Below, one piece after another: positions 8,701 through 16,473 of a stretch of 64,000 nucleotides of DNA (position 1 is its first letter; every line of letters begins with the position of its first letter). Source of the DNA: JAJDXW01 sp965243335 (GTDB taxonomy: Bacteria > Pseudomonadota > Gammaproteobacteria > HK1). The stretch lies in the NCBI GenBank assembly GCA_965243335.1, contig OZ251545.1, forward strand, positions 3,472,001 through 3,536,000, read 5' to 3'. The notes under the pieces were generated by a model. The model ran no database searches, was not told where the DNA came from, and saw nothing but the letters and a program-made list of their open reading frames with translations. Both the position numbers and the translations under genes were made by a program.

Positions 8701-9453
8701 CGCCACCTCCCGCCACGGCCGCAGGCCCTGCCGGGGAACGGCCGCGAGCACCCCGCCCGGCGGCCCGCTCCCGCCCCGCCTCGTCGTGGGACGCCTCGCG
8801 GCGTGGTCGGGGCCGGGGTCGGGGTCAGGGCTCCTTGACGATGCGGCAGACTCGTGCGCCGGGCTCGCCGTTTCATGCACGGCGTCGCCATCGTCGTTGC
8901 TCCGAGGCGCGGTCGCGGCCACTTCGTCCGCCGGAGTCGCCGGGGCCGCCGGGTCCGCCGCGCCCACGGAACCCGCCGCGCCCACCGACGTCGACGGCCC
9001 CTCCGTGCCGTAGCGCACGATGCGCGCCAGCGCCCGCAGGCGCTCCGTCGCCTCCGCGTCCATCTGCTCCACGAGCCGCGTCATCGTGTCGAGGGCGCGC
9101 CACGCATCCTCGTCCGCCATGTCCACCAGCCCCGCGTGCGCCCACTTGTTCCGGGTCGCGATCAGCTCCTTGATCCAGGTGCGGTGCTCGCGGCTGAGCT
9201 TGCGCCGGAAGAGGTCGTTCCAGTGGAGGTCCATCAGCAGCAGGCAGCGGGCCGGGTCGAGCCGGGCGATCAGCGCGTCGTCCTCGCCCGCCGCCGGCAG
9301 GTCGCGCCGCTGGTGCTCGAAGAGCACGCCGAGCACCCCTCGGGGCCACCACTCGTCCCCGAGCTTCGCGCGCAGCTCCCGCGCGACGTAGGGCGCGAGC
9401 ACCCCGGTAAGCACGTGCAGCCCCTCGGTGACCCGCCGGTGGTTGGGGTTCAT
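5782..9453 (-). CDS. Swt1-type HEPN + DUF499 AAA ATPase, defence-associated
   Basis: The 1223-residue protein starts with a Swt1-like HEPN domain (about 10-145). Its R-x4-H sequence RNKWAH (101-106) is the active pair of many HEPN RNases. After a low-complexity linker (150-235) comes the DUF499 ATPase: Walker A GGGKTH (326-331), Walker B LLLIDEL (450-456) and the arginine-rich helical region QRTRGVLRLMAAV. The C-terminal part has a Gly/Thr/Ala simple-sequence insertion near residues 1085-1145. DUF499 (COG1483) proteins are classic partners of DUF1156 methylases in defence islands. ATG at 9453 has GGAG eight bases upstream. It begins 13 bases after the ParB-ATPase stop, so the two are probably co-transcribed. 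Confidence 0.87.
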   Translation of the reverse strand: MNPNHRRVTEGLHVLTGVLAPYVARELRAKLGDEWWPRGVLGVLFEHQRRDLPAAGEDDALIARLDPARCLLLMDLHWNDLFRRKLSREHRTWIKELIATRNKWAHAGLVDMADEDAWRALDTMTRLVEQMDAEATERLRALARIVRYGTEGPSTSVGAAGSVGAADPAAPATPADEVAATAPRSNDDGDAVHETASPAHESAASSRSPDPDPGPDHAARRPTTRRGGSGPPGGVLAAVPRQGLRPWREVARPHPDVAAGRYRQAEFAADLSQVARGQADAEYQDPIEFFARTYLTEGMRGLMVQALRRIGGRGGEPVIQLKTSFGGGKTHSLLALYHLLRARAPLTSLRGAPGLLEEAGVGLGGEPPGRLPSVRVAVVVGTAVNPTRERRPPNLPGITIRTLWGEIAAQLAEQAGDPALYDRVRAADRRGVPPGSDALRELFDACGPCLLLIDELVAYARKIYGVGGLPSGTFDAVQTFIQELTEAVRASRNSVLVATIPESDVEIGGDAGRETLARIEHTFGRMEAIWKPVGSEEGFEVVRRRLFLPIDDEPARDDACRAFGALYREGRGDFPPECREARYAERLKACYPIHPEVFERLYNDWATLDRFQRTRGVLRLMAAVIHDLWARNDASLLILPCSAGLDAPAVRDELTRYLPEGWTPVLEGDVDGRNSGPFRIDAESPRFGQAVAARRVARTIFLGSAPHVVEQQVRGVEDVRIRLGAVQPGEQVSVFNDALSQLSDRLTYLYRQDRRYWYDTRPNLRRTVSERAQQLAEDEVEQEVERRLREATRRGDRGGFQGVHPCPAASADVPDDPAVRLVLLAPGAAYADGDPGSAALAAGRSLLADRGSSPRQRQNMLAFLAPDREAVEGLVQETRRFLAWKSVVRDRDALNLDAHQRREAAEGEKASDGTVRLRLDEAWRWLLVPIQHVQPEGVGGLVWDAAPLAGGGDPIAARAWQRMRLSEHVIPEWSPALLAMEMERWFWRGRPHVPVKQVWDAMCAYCYLPRLRDESVFTASIRAGLASGDYFGYAASVSAKGRYEGLAFGAPGAAASAAAAVVSVDAASVLVRPEAARAQLEAEERARRAEAGTGAGTGTPGGGRSGAGAEGGAGLPGGPLSRVGETETGTGAGIGTGPAPAAPSPPPRRFFGTVRLDPDRAGRDMGTVAEEVLQHLTTLPGADVEVSVEISAKVPAGVNQATRRIVEENCRTLRFRVHGFEEE

Positions 9454-9466
9454 CGCAGACTCCGAA

Positions 9467-11779
9467 TCATGGGACGGTGGGGCAGGCGGATCCAGCGCTC
9501 CGCCGGGCGGACCCGCCGCTTGCCGCTCCGCTGGCGCATCGCGCGAAACGCTTCCTGGCTGGCTGTCGAGCTACCCCGACACACGGGAACTTCCTGATTC
9601 CCCGGAGATCGAAATCGAGAGCCCTGTGAAGGCGCTGTAGCTGGCAGCCGTCGAAGCGACGAACGCCGGCGCCGTCACCGTCGCGGCAGATCGCATAGCC
9701 GGCAACGTCCTCGGTCTTGTATTCGTTCCCTGTGAAGGCATCGAGCACTTCCTTGCTGTGGGTGGTCAGGAAGACCTGCACGTTGAGATCCGCGGCAAGC
9801 TCCTGAACCATGCGGGTGAACGGGACGAGCAGCGCCGTGTGGATTGCGTTCTCGAACTCGTCGATGAGCAGCACCCCGCCCTGAACCCCGGCGAACAGCA
9901 GGCCAATCTCGAATATCCGCCACAGGCCGTCGCCGAACGACGACAAGTCCGGCGCCCGGTCGAAATCCTGATGGCTCACCAGGAACCGGTTGAACTTGTC
10001 CGCCAGCTCGATGTTCGTCATTCTCGAATCGAGATGCTCCTTGATGAAATCAATCACCTTCGCCTTCGTACCCGCCTCCAGCGCCGCCTTGTTGGATTCG
10101 GAGAGCGCATCCGCGCGGCTGACCCAGAACGGGCTGGTAAACGCGGACCGGCACAGCCAATGCCGGCCCTGGAAGCTGGCCCGTCGGGGACGGTCCGAAA
10201 ACAGGGCTACATCCGTGCTTTGGACATGGCCGGCGTAGCTGGACTCGATGGCGAGCTTGGCGAGAAAGCTCGTTTGATCTTCGATGTCCTCGTCCGGCTC
10301 GTTCACGCGCTGCACGTCCAGGCTTGCGGCATTGCCGTGCACATCGTCGAAGCGGCCTTCGATGCGGATGGCGGGCAGCATTTGCTCGACCAGCCACAAC
10401 GGGTCGGGCTCACCTTCGAGCCGCCCCCGCCAGCGAATGACGTCCAGCAACCCCGCCTCGTCGTTCTGGCGGGTCAGCAGGTAGATCGCTTCGAGCAGGG
10501 AGGTCTTGCCGGCATTGTTGACCCCGGCGATGAGGTTGATGCGCTTCAGGCCGTCGAGGGCAAGGCCGTCGAGACCCCGGTAATGCTGAATGCGGACATC
10601 GGAGAACTGCGATTGCGTAAACTCGTTGAACGGCTGCCAGGGCAGCCGGCCGCCGGACGTGAACGGCTGCCGCTTGCGCGCCAGAGCGAGCCCTTGCATC
10701 CTGCCGATGAGCTGATCGACGCGGTCCAGGTCCTTGGGCGCCAGATCCCCGACCTGCTTGCTCAGCTTCTGGATACCGGTCTCGCAAGACCCGAACGCAC
10801 GGTCGATTTCGCTCTTGACCAAGAGGCTGCTCGACAACGTTGCCTCTTGCAGGCTGCGCGTCTCGTCCAACCGCTTGACCGCCTCCGGGTCGTCGATGAT
10901 CTTTGCAAGCTCGCGAACGTGCCCGATGGTGGTGATTACGGGGCTGGATTCCGCTTGTGCGCCAATATCGCCGTCTTCGTCTCCAGCTTCGTCTTCGACT
11001 TCCGGCGATATCCAGTGGAAGAGCCGATCCAGGTTGGCTTGCCTGGCAGCCGTGCATGTCGTGTGGTCCCAGCCGAGCCAATCGCGCACCGAGGGGCTGT
11101 TGAGAACCTCACGGAACAGGTTGTACTGGCCGGATAGAAACTGATCGCCGTAGTCGCTCTCCTGGTACGCCTGCACCAGAGCAAGCGTCCGGACGGACAA
11201 GTTGAACTCGCGCTTGCTGATGCCGAGCGCATTGCATACGGCATCCGCGTCACCATCGAAATGTTCTTGCAGGCGCCTCATCGCCATGGCGCGGTTGACG
11301 GCCGGCCAGCGGCGCTTGCCGGTGACGTGATGGAGCCCCATCATCACCAAGCGCTGCCGTTCGCCGGCGAACTCGTGGAAGACCACCGGCGCCTTGGCGA
11401 ACACCGCGGGGTCCAGCCGGCCCAGATCGATGGAGTCCTGCTCGTACCGGCTCTGCAGGTGCTTGAGCGTGGCCACCCGCCGGTTGCCTTCGAGGACCAG
11501 GTATCGGCCGCCGGCCCGCCGTTCGACGAGGATCGGGTCGATGTCCAGCCACCCGTTCTCCCTGATGCTGGCGATCAGGTCCCGAACGTTCTCCTGAGAG
11601 CGCCCGAGAACGAATCTGGTCGTGCGCCGCTGGACATCCGGGTTGAAGACCGCGTCCGGAGCGACCGGGCGGTACTCCGGGTTGTCCACGATCCGGTAGT
11701 TGTTCGGGTCCAGATAGAGGCGCGCAAGCGATACGGTCTGCCGCCGGCCGCGCAGTTGTTCAGCGGATTCGTCGCTCAT
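9467..11779 (-). CDS. ParB-like domain fused to OLD-like AAA ATPase
   Basis: The 770-residue protein combines two modules. Residues 15-135 form a ParB/Srx-like N-terminal domain: a short linear recognition segment, ENVRDLIASIRENGWLDIDP, then LVLEGNRRVATLKHL with EGNRR at 97-101. Residues 140-230 look like a helix-turn-helix continuation. An acidic linker (260-280) and helices lead to an OLD-like ATPase: Walker A GVNNAGKTS (419-427), signature SSFGDGLWRIFE, Walker B GVLLIDEFENAIH and the H-loop TTHSKE. ParB domains bind nucleotide (CTP in ParB proper) or act as nucleases. A fusion to an OLD-type ATPase suggests a self-contained sensor/effector. The last 50 residues are Arg/Ala/Gly-rich and unlike family ends. 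GGAGG precedes the ATG, and DUF499 follows after 13 bases. Confidence 0.83.
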   Translation of the reverse strand: MSDESAEQLRGRRQTVSLARLYLDPNNYRIVDNPEYRPVAPDAVFNPDVQRRTTRFVLGRSQENVRDLIASIRENGWLDIDPILVERRAGGRYLVLEGNRRVATLKHLQSRYEQDSIDLGRLDPAVFAKAPVVFHEFAGERQRLVMMGLHHVTGKRRWPAVNRAMAMRRLQEHFDGDADAVCNALGISKREFNLSVRTLALVQAYQESDYGDQFLSGQYNLFREVLNSPSVRDWLGWDHTTCTAARQANLDRLFHWISPEVEDEAGDEDGDIGAQAESSPVITTIGHVRELAKIIDDPEAVKRLDETRSLQEATLSSSLLVKSEIDRAFGSCETGIQKLSKQVGDLAPKDLDRVDQLIGRMQGLALARKRQPFTSGGRLPWQPFNEFTQSQFSDVRIQHYRGLDGLALDGLKRINLIAGVNNAGKTSLLEAIYLLTRQNDEAGLLDVIRWRGRLEGEPDPLWLVEQMLPAIRIEGRFDDVHGNAASLDVQRVNEPDEDIEDQTSFLAKLAIESSYAGHVQSTDVALFSDRPRRASFQGRHWLCRSAFTSPFWVSRADALSESNKAALEAGTKAKVIDFIKEHLDSRMTNIELADKFNRFLVSHQDFDRAPDLSSFGDGLWRIFEIGLLFAGVQGGVLLIDEFENAIHTALLVPFTRMVQELAADLNVQVFLTTHSKEVLDAFTGNEYKTEDVAGYAICRDGDGAGVRRFDGCQLQRLHRALDFDLRGIRKFPCVGVARQPARKRFARCASGAASGGSARRSAGSACPTVP

Positions 11780-12168
11780 GATTCGCCTCCCGTAGGCGGT
11801 GCTGGCCGTGCAGCCGCCTTCCGCCCCTCGCGGTCCGACCCCTGTTCCGCAGCCGCCATTCTACAGGCTTCGACCGATCAGCCTTGCGGGACCCGAGCGG
11901 AGCCGCCCGTCGCCGACCGGGCGGGCACGGCGTCGCCGGGCGATGCGCGGCAGGAAGCTGCTTCGCGGGCCGCCCATCCCTTCGGCAGAGCGCCGCGGCG
12001 GGCTCGTCAGGTCACAGCCCCGAACAGCGCCGCGGTGCGGCGCGTTTCGAGGGCCGCGCCCATCGCATCGTCACCGGGAGCGGACGCGTTCACGCCTCAC
12101 GCCGCGCGTCAACGCCGCAGGAGACCTGCGCCGCGCCACCGGGCCTTGCCCCGTCGTCCGCTCGCCCC

Positions 12169-12314
12169 GCTCCCACGCCGGGGATCGTTGACAGGCGGGA
12201 CCGGCGCCCCGACACTGGCCGGCATCCTGGTGAGAACGGAAACAGGCATGGACGTGACGGCCGCCTCCCCCCAACCCGACGGGCTGCGTTTGGTCGCACC
12301 CGATGGCTGCACGG
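12169..12314 (+). repeat. 146-bp direct repeat, copy A: Uma2 leader and first codons
   Basis: This segment covers about 80 bases upstream and the first 22 codons of the Uma2 gene. It recurs at 13639-13784 with about 12 differences by eye. The remainder of the gap 11780-12168 shows no gene on either strand. Confidence 0.85.
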
Positions 12315-12874
12315 TGGCCGACCCCACCGAGCTTCAGGGATTCTGGACCCAAGCGCAGTACCTCAAGCTGACGAATTGGACCAACCGCCTGATCGAATTC
12401 ACGGACGGACGCATTGAGGTTCTACCCATGCCTACCGAGCAGCATCAAGCAATTTCACAGTTCCTGTTCCTGGCGCTCTACTCTTTCGTTCGGAGCATTG
12501 GCGGCAAAGTGTTCTATGCCCCCCTGCGCCTCCGCATCCGCGAGGGCAAGTTCCGGGAACCGGATCTGCTGCTCGTGACTGATGCGGATGATCCCCGCTG
12601 CCGGAACGACTACTGGCTTGGCGCGGATCTGGTCGTGGAAGTGGTCAGCCCCGACAATCCCGGCCGGGACCTCATCGACAAGCGCAAGGACTACGCCGAG
12701 GCCGGCATCCCCGAATACTGGATCGCCAATCCCATCGCCGGTACGCTGACCGTGCTCGTTCTCTCGGGCGGCGAATACAGGGAGCATGGGGTATTCCGGC
12801 CGGGAGAGCAGGCCGGCTCGCCGAGCCTGCCCGGCTTCTCGGTGGACGTAGGGGAGATGTTCGACGCGGCGTGA
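12248..12874 (+). CDS. Uma2 family (DUF820) putative endonuclease
   Basis: The 208-residue protein has the Uma2/DUF820 PD-(D/E)XK fold. It contains a segment with LIEFTDGRIEVLPMP, then GGKVFYAPLRLRIREGKFREPDLLLV (nuclease P-D motif at EPDLLL), GADLVVEVVSPDNPGRD (E-V-x-S) and the lysine of DLIDKRKDYAEAGIPEYWI. Uma2 proteins are abundant in cyanobacteria and defence-rich genomes; their biological role is unclear. It is one of the few plus-strand genes in the island and lies between the ParB-ATPase and the ghost-gene cluster. Start ATG 12248 lies in the duplicated leader, preceded by GGAAACAGG. Confidence 0.87.
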   Translation: MDVTAASPQPDGLRLVAPDGCTVADPTELQGFWTQAQYLKLTNWTNRLIEFTDGRIEVLPMPTEQHQAISQFLFLALYSFVRSIGGKVFYAPLRLRIREGKFREPDLLLVTDADDPRCRNDYWLGADLVVEVVSPDNPGRDLIDKRKDYAEAGIPEYWIANPIAGTLTVLVLSGGEYREHGVFRPGEQAGSPSLPGFSVDVGEMFDAA

Positions 12875-12978
12875 GGGCGGCGCGAAGACGTTGCAACGGC
12901 TTTCGTTGCGCCGCCGGCGTTTCCGGCTCCTGCCCGGCCTGCCTGATGACCCGTCCAGGATTTTGGCGCATGTCCACG

Positions 12979-13438
12979 TCAAGACCGGGATTCAGCCGGG
13001 GAACGAATGTCCAGCCTGCTACACGTCTGTCCGTCGGGGGCCAGGTTACGGGTCAGCTTCAGGAACGTGCGCCGGTAGTCCGGCGGAGGAACCACTTCCG
13101 CAAGGCTCTCCTCCGGGTCCTTGATTCCGGCACGCATGCAGCAGGAGCCGCAGTTGATCCCTGGCGAAAGCCGGAAGCCCCTCGAACCGCAGCCAGCGAG
13201 CCGCAACCGCCCCGGCGCGCGCGAGCTCATTCGCCTTGTAATGGAGCGATGCGGCGCTCACCGCCGAGATCCCGAGGGTGTGCACCTTCGACCGATCCAA
13301 GTCCGCGATGGCGCTCTCTTCGACATCGGCCGCGCGAGCGTACAGCGCCCGCGCTTCATCCCACCGGCCCTCTTGCGCGACGACCTGCGCTTGCGATGCG
13401 AGCCGTTCGCTGTTCTCGTGGTGCTCGATCCAGGACAT
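12979..13438 (-). pseudogene. Hypothetical helical protein, split by a frameshift
   Basis: ATG at 13438 opens a helical, TPR-like sequence (MSWIEHHENSERLASQAQ...WDEARALYARAADVEESAI...). It runs for about 100 residues to QLRLLL near 13140, then continues as low-quality sequence to a stop at 13046. In the next frame from about 13150 the sequence regains character (IKDPEESLAEVVPPPDYRR, then NLAPDGQTCSRLDIRS) and stops at 12979. A single-base indel near 13140 explains both. The intact protein would be about 150 residues. I do not recognise the family by name. No partner gene is adjacent on this strand. Confidence 0.6.
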
Positions 13439-13638
13439 GATGACGCCTTCCTCCGTGGGTCTCGTCAACCCTCGAGGTCGGCCACCGCGATCAGACGCGC
13501 CCTGAAGCCGACCACTCCCCCAGCGCGGGCAGATTATCGGCGCTCGCCGAGGGCAGCTCAAGGCCGGCCAACGGACCTCTCCCGGCGGCATCGGGTACAG
13601 CCTGCGCCGGCTGAACGCCGCCATCGCTCGCCCGCGCC

Positions 13639-13784
13639 GCTCCCACGCCGGGGATCGTTGACAGGCGGGACCGGCGCGCCGACACTGGCCGGCATCCTGG
13701 TGAGAACGGAAACAGGCATGGACACGACGGCCGCCTCCCGCCAACCCGACGGACTGCCTGGGGTCACGCCCGGCGGCTGCACGG
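13639..13784 (+). repeat. 146-bp direct repeat, copy B: second Uma2 leader
   Basis: It matches 12169-12314 with about 92% identity by eye, including the whole leader TGACAGGCGGGACCGGCG... and the start codon region. It shows that a second Uma2 gene, or a copy of its front, once stood here. Confidence 0.85.
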
Positions 13785-13792
13785 CGCGATGA
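13718..13792 (+). pseudogene. Uma2 5' fragment (24 codons then stop)
   Basis: ATG 13718 opens MDTTAASRQPDGLPGVTPGG, matching the first residues of the intact Uma2 (MDVTAASPQPDGLRLVAPDG). It stops at 13792 after 24 codons. Nothing of the nuclease domain remains. It is a truncated relic. Confidence 0.75.
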
Positions 13793-13865
13793 ACAGGCCT
13801 GCTCCTTGGAACAACATCGAGTCCCGCCTCGATCGATGCGGCGGCGAGCCCAAACAGGCAGCGTT

Positions 13866-14208
13866 GTGTCTTGGGTGCGGGGCGCATACAAGCTTCCATC
13901 GCTCGGGGTGTCCCTCGCGGCGGAGGCGTTGAAGAATCTCGGCTTCGACGTGGCAAAGCCCGATCGGCGCGTCATGCGGGCGATGGGGTCCTTACCTCAC
14001 CAACCGGGAGCTCGCAGAGATCGCGCACGAAGGTGAATCGCCGAAAGACCAGGCGAAGGGCCTCGGCGCCTTGATCCGGTCATGGATGGGCGAAGAGGGC
14101 GCCGGGGAGCAGCGGGAAACGATCGAGTATCTCGTCCGCGCCCTGGACGAAGACCGCCTGCCAGATCGCAAGCTCTTTCCAGGGGAGTTGAAGGGCAAGA
14201 GCTGGTGA
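13866..14208 (+). pseudogene. Decayed fragments: HhH-GPD-like piece and an unidentified C-terminal piece
   Basis: From GTG 13866, the frame reads VRGAYKLPSLGVSLAAEALK...FDVAKPDRRVMRAMGS. This resembles the helix-hairpin-helix plus D/K region of base-excision glycosylases. After about 13988 meaning shifts by one frame to YLTNRELAEIAHEGESPKDQ...ETIEYLVRALDEDRLPDRKL, ending with TGA at 14208. The second piece has no start codon of its own and may be either the tail of the same protein or a former antitoxin. Its stop overlaps the GTG of the following PIN ghost, as in toxin-antitoxin pairs. Family identity is uncertain. Confidence 0.5.
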
Positions 14209-14430
14209 GCCGAACCATCGTGCTCGACAGCGGCCTCTCGGCCTGGCCACGAGCCCCGGCGGATCGAAGGAGGCAGCCGCCTGTGGCCAGTGGCTTCTGA
14301 ACGCGGCGACCGGCGGCACGACGGGGATGGTTCCTGAAATCGCCGACTACGAGGTCCGGCGAGAGCTGATCCGAGCCCGCCGGACCGCAATCCGGATTTC
14401 TCACCAGTTCTCGGCTGAAGACGAGGATCC
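14205..14430 (+). pseudogene. PIN-domain (VapC-like) toxin ghost
   Basis: GTG 14205 overlaps the preceding stop (GTGA) and reads VSRTIVLDSG, the first-Asp segment of a PIN RNase. A one-base slip near 14240 moves the rest (LGLATSPGGSKEAAACGQWL, VPEIADYEVRRELIRARR) to another frame. PIN toxins of this type carry 'EIADYEVRREL' near their middle. The second half of the domain is missing, so the product would be inactive. Confidence 0.6.
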
Positions 14431-14458
14431 GACGGCATCGGCTGTGCCTTCATGTTGT

Positions 14459-15685
14459 CTATTCCTCTGCTTTCCGTGACATGATGTGCAAGAGGGCAAT
14501 CTGCTGTCCCAATACGCGGGCCGTGATGCCTTCTTCCTCCCTCACCTCCGTGCTTCCTTCGTGCACCATCGCGTTTCTCCGCTTGTACAAATTCTTCATT
14601 CTTTTTCCGATTCTCTTGCTGTTTATCGTCTCCTCCACGAACTTGATGGTATCTTCCTGCCGGCCGTCCCTTTGCTTTCCACATGCGAGTTGCTCAAGCC
14701 CTATGATCGTCCATAGAACCGCCATGCTCGCGTCTTTCTCCGTTTGACCTTGCCCGAGAGCCATCATGCTCTTGATGATCCGTGTTTCGTCTTCCGTGCG
14801 TTTCTTCGCGAGGAGTTGGCTTAGTTGCTGTGCAGCCTTTCGGTACTCATGCGTCGCGTCAACCTCTCCTTCCATCAGGCTCTTCAGCCTGAACTCGTGC
14901 ACGTTGTGGTTTGTCCGCCCCTCGCCCAAGAACCTTCCCTTCCCGTCCGAGACATACACCAGTCGGTCCGTCCTGTTGTTCTCCTCCCTCTCTGTCCATA
15001 TCCAGCTATTATGTCCATCTTCCGTGTACCTGAAGATGCTCAGGGTCCGGGCTGCCTCCTCTATCCTCTGCTTTCCCTCCTCGGCTGCTGTCTCCGCGTT
15101 GTACGCCAATACCGACGTGCGTGCGATTTGCTTCTCCCTTCCCTTCTTGGACTGGCTACGCGCCATGCACAGGTGGATCAGCCCCTTCTGCTGCTCAGGG
15201 CTGAACCGCTCGGGCTTCATACTCTGGAGCAGTCGGGTTCTCTCCTCGTCGTCGAACACGCCGAACCAGATGCCACCGAACTCGCCTTCCTGACCGTCAC
15301 CCAAGCCGCCTATTTCGGCCCACACCGTCCACTTCTTCTTGTTTTTTGGCGCCTCCAGGATCCTTTCTGCGGCTTCTTTCGCTCGTTCTTCCACCGTGCC
15401 AGGCCGTTTCCCTGTACGGTCGACTACCGTCCAGATTGCTGCTTCGACCCTTTTTCCTATCTCCTCTTTCCCGATCCTCTTTCCTCGTTGCATCGTCAGA
15501 TCGTTCTTCAGCCGTCTGATCTTTCCTTCGACCGCCGGCGTGCTCAAAATGATCCCTTCTTCGTTCTTCATCCTTGTCTTGAACCCACTTCCGAAGATAT
15601 CGCGCCACGTTTGCCCGCATTGGTCCACTTCTCTTGCGAACTCCACGAGGATGGTTTTGATATCTTCGACCTCTTCCTTCTTCAT
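14459..15685 (-). CDS. Hypothetical protein with C-terminal HEPN-like domain
   Basis: The 408-residue soluble, Lys/Glu-rich protein is of unknown family. Its C-terminal region ends with YKRRNAMVHEG. R370 and H375 form the R-x4-H pair of HEPN (Apea-like) domains, preceded by long amphipathic helices (DASMAVLWTIIGLEQLACG, FVEETINSKRIGKRMKNLY). The N-terminal two thirds contains a basic helical region and a beta-rich segment (KKWTVWAEIGGL, then EFGGIWFGVFDDEERTRLL) that I cannot place. Base composition is clearly less GC-rich than its neighbours, pointing to recent arrival. ATG 15685 has only a weak upstream site. In this island it is plausibly an abortive-infection type effector, which is inference. 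Confidence 0.7.
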   Translation of the reverse strand: MKKEEVEDIKTILVEFAREVDQCGQTWRDIFGSGFKTRMKNEEGIILSTPAVEGKIRRLKNDLTMQRGKRIGKEEIGKRVEAAIWTVVDRTGKRPGTVEERAKEAAERILEAPKNKKKWTVWAEIGGLGDGQEGEFGGIWFGVFDDEERTRLLQSMKPERFSPEQQKGLIHLCMARSQSKKGREKQIARTSVLAYNAETAAEEGKQRIEEAARTLSIFRYTEDGHNSWIWTEREENNRTDRLVYVSDGKGRFLGEGRTNHNVHEFRLKSLMEGEVDATHEYRKAAQQLSQLLAKKRTEDETRIIKSMMALGQGQTEKDASMAVLWTIIGLEQLACGKQRDGRQEDTIKFVEETINSKRIGKRMKNLYKRRNAMVHEGSTEVREEEGITARVLGQQIALLHIMSRKAEE

Positions 15686-15937
15686 TGTCTTGTCCCTCGA
15701 TCGCTGTGCATCCTGTGGATGCTTACGGATTACCCGATTGTTGCAGTGCGCTATGTCAAGCCGCGCCCTGGTCGCTGCCCGGAATGCCGCTCATAGGTAA
15801 GTCCTCCTTGTTCGCGCCAAGTCGGGACGCGAGAAAGGCAGGTACAGCCCCGACGAAACCGGATAGCAGTGTATATCCCGCCAGCACCGGGTGCAAGGCT
15901 GGTAGAATCCATCGGGACGGGACCCGGATGTACCGCC

Positions 15938-16271
15938 ATGACGCGTCGCCCTCGGGGAACCCGAGGCCTGTCTGTTCCGGCACGCGGGCCACCTCGGCCA
16001 CCCGGCCGCCCCGCTCCGCGATCAGGGAGCGGGTCAGGTGCTGCGCGCTCTCCCGATCGGTGATGCGCCGGTCCGTCGCCGGGTTCCAGTCCGGGTCCAG
16101 GCCGCCTTCCTGCCGGGCCAAGGTCTCGTCCAGCGTGCGGTTGATCTCGACGAGGGCCGCGCGCACCGGCATCGGGGAGCCGTCGGCTTCCAGCACCCGG
16201 GCGTAGCGGGTGAAGATGGCCGTGCCGGGGCCGATGACCACCTGAGCGAAGCCCACCGGGGTGATGTTGCT
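15938..16271 (-). pseudogene. Ghost of a DUF1156 methylase C-terminus
   Basis: Read on the minus strand this segment matches the end of the intact gene at 17688-21359: SNITPVGFAQVVIGPG, IFTRYARVLEADGSP, ALVEINRTLDETLARQEG, DPDWNPATDRRITDRESAQH, then PEQTGLGFPEGDAS. Two internal blocks of about 50 residues each are missing, and the stop codon TGA has become TGG. Nothing upstream of 16271 continues the gene. It is either a relic of a second methylase gene or a recombination scar. The intervening 15686-15937 holds no other recognisable gene. Confidence 0.8.
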
Positions 16272-16408
16272 GTAATCGAAGGGGGTAAGGAACAGCCCGT
16301 GATCGAAGTCATGAGCGCTGCTCGTCGGGGTTCAGGATTCAACAACGACTTCATGCTTTCCGGGTATTCAGGCAGCTAACCATGAACGGTTGTGCACAAC
16401 GGACAGGG

Positions 16409-16438
16409 TTGTTCAAGGGGGGTGCACTATGCTATGCT
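16409..16438 (+). promoter_or_regulatory. Candidate sigma-70 promoter for the DUF3800 gene
   Basis: TTGTTC (16409-16414) and TATGCT (16433-16438) are separated by 18 bases, 36 bases before the ATG at 16474. A palindrome GTTGTGCACAAC (16389-16400) just upstream might be an operator. Confidence 0.4.
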
Positions 16439-16473
16439 CTCCGAGAGCCGCCGGGGCAGGAGGAGTTCAAAGC

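Noticed and set aside
5800..8838. A 1012-codon plus-strand frame
   Set aside because: Antisense to the Walker motifs and HEPN domain of the DUF499 gene; low-complexity translation.
11796..12168. Possible small gene upstream of Uma2
   Set aside because: Frames on both strands give only Arg/Pro/Ala-rich sequence without a ribosome site.
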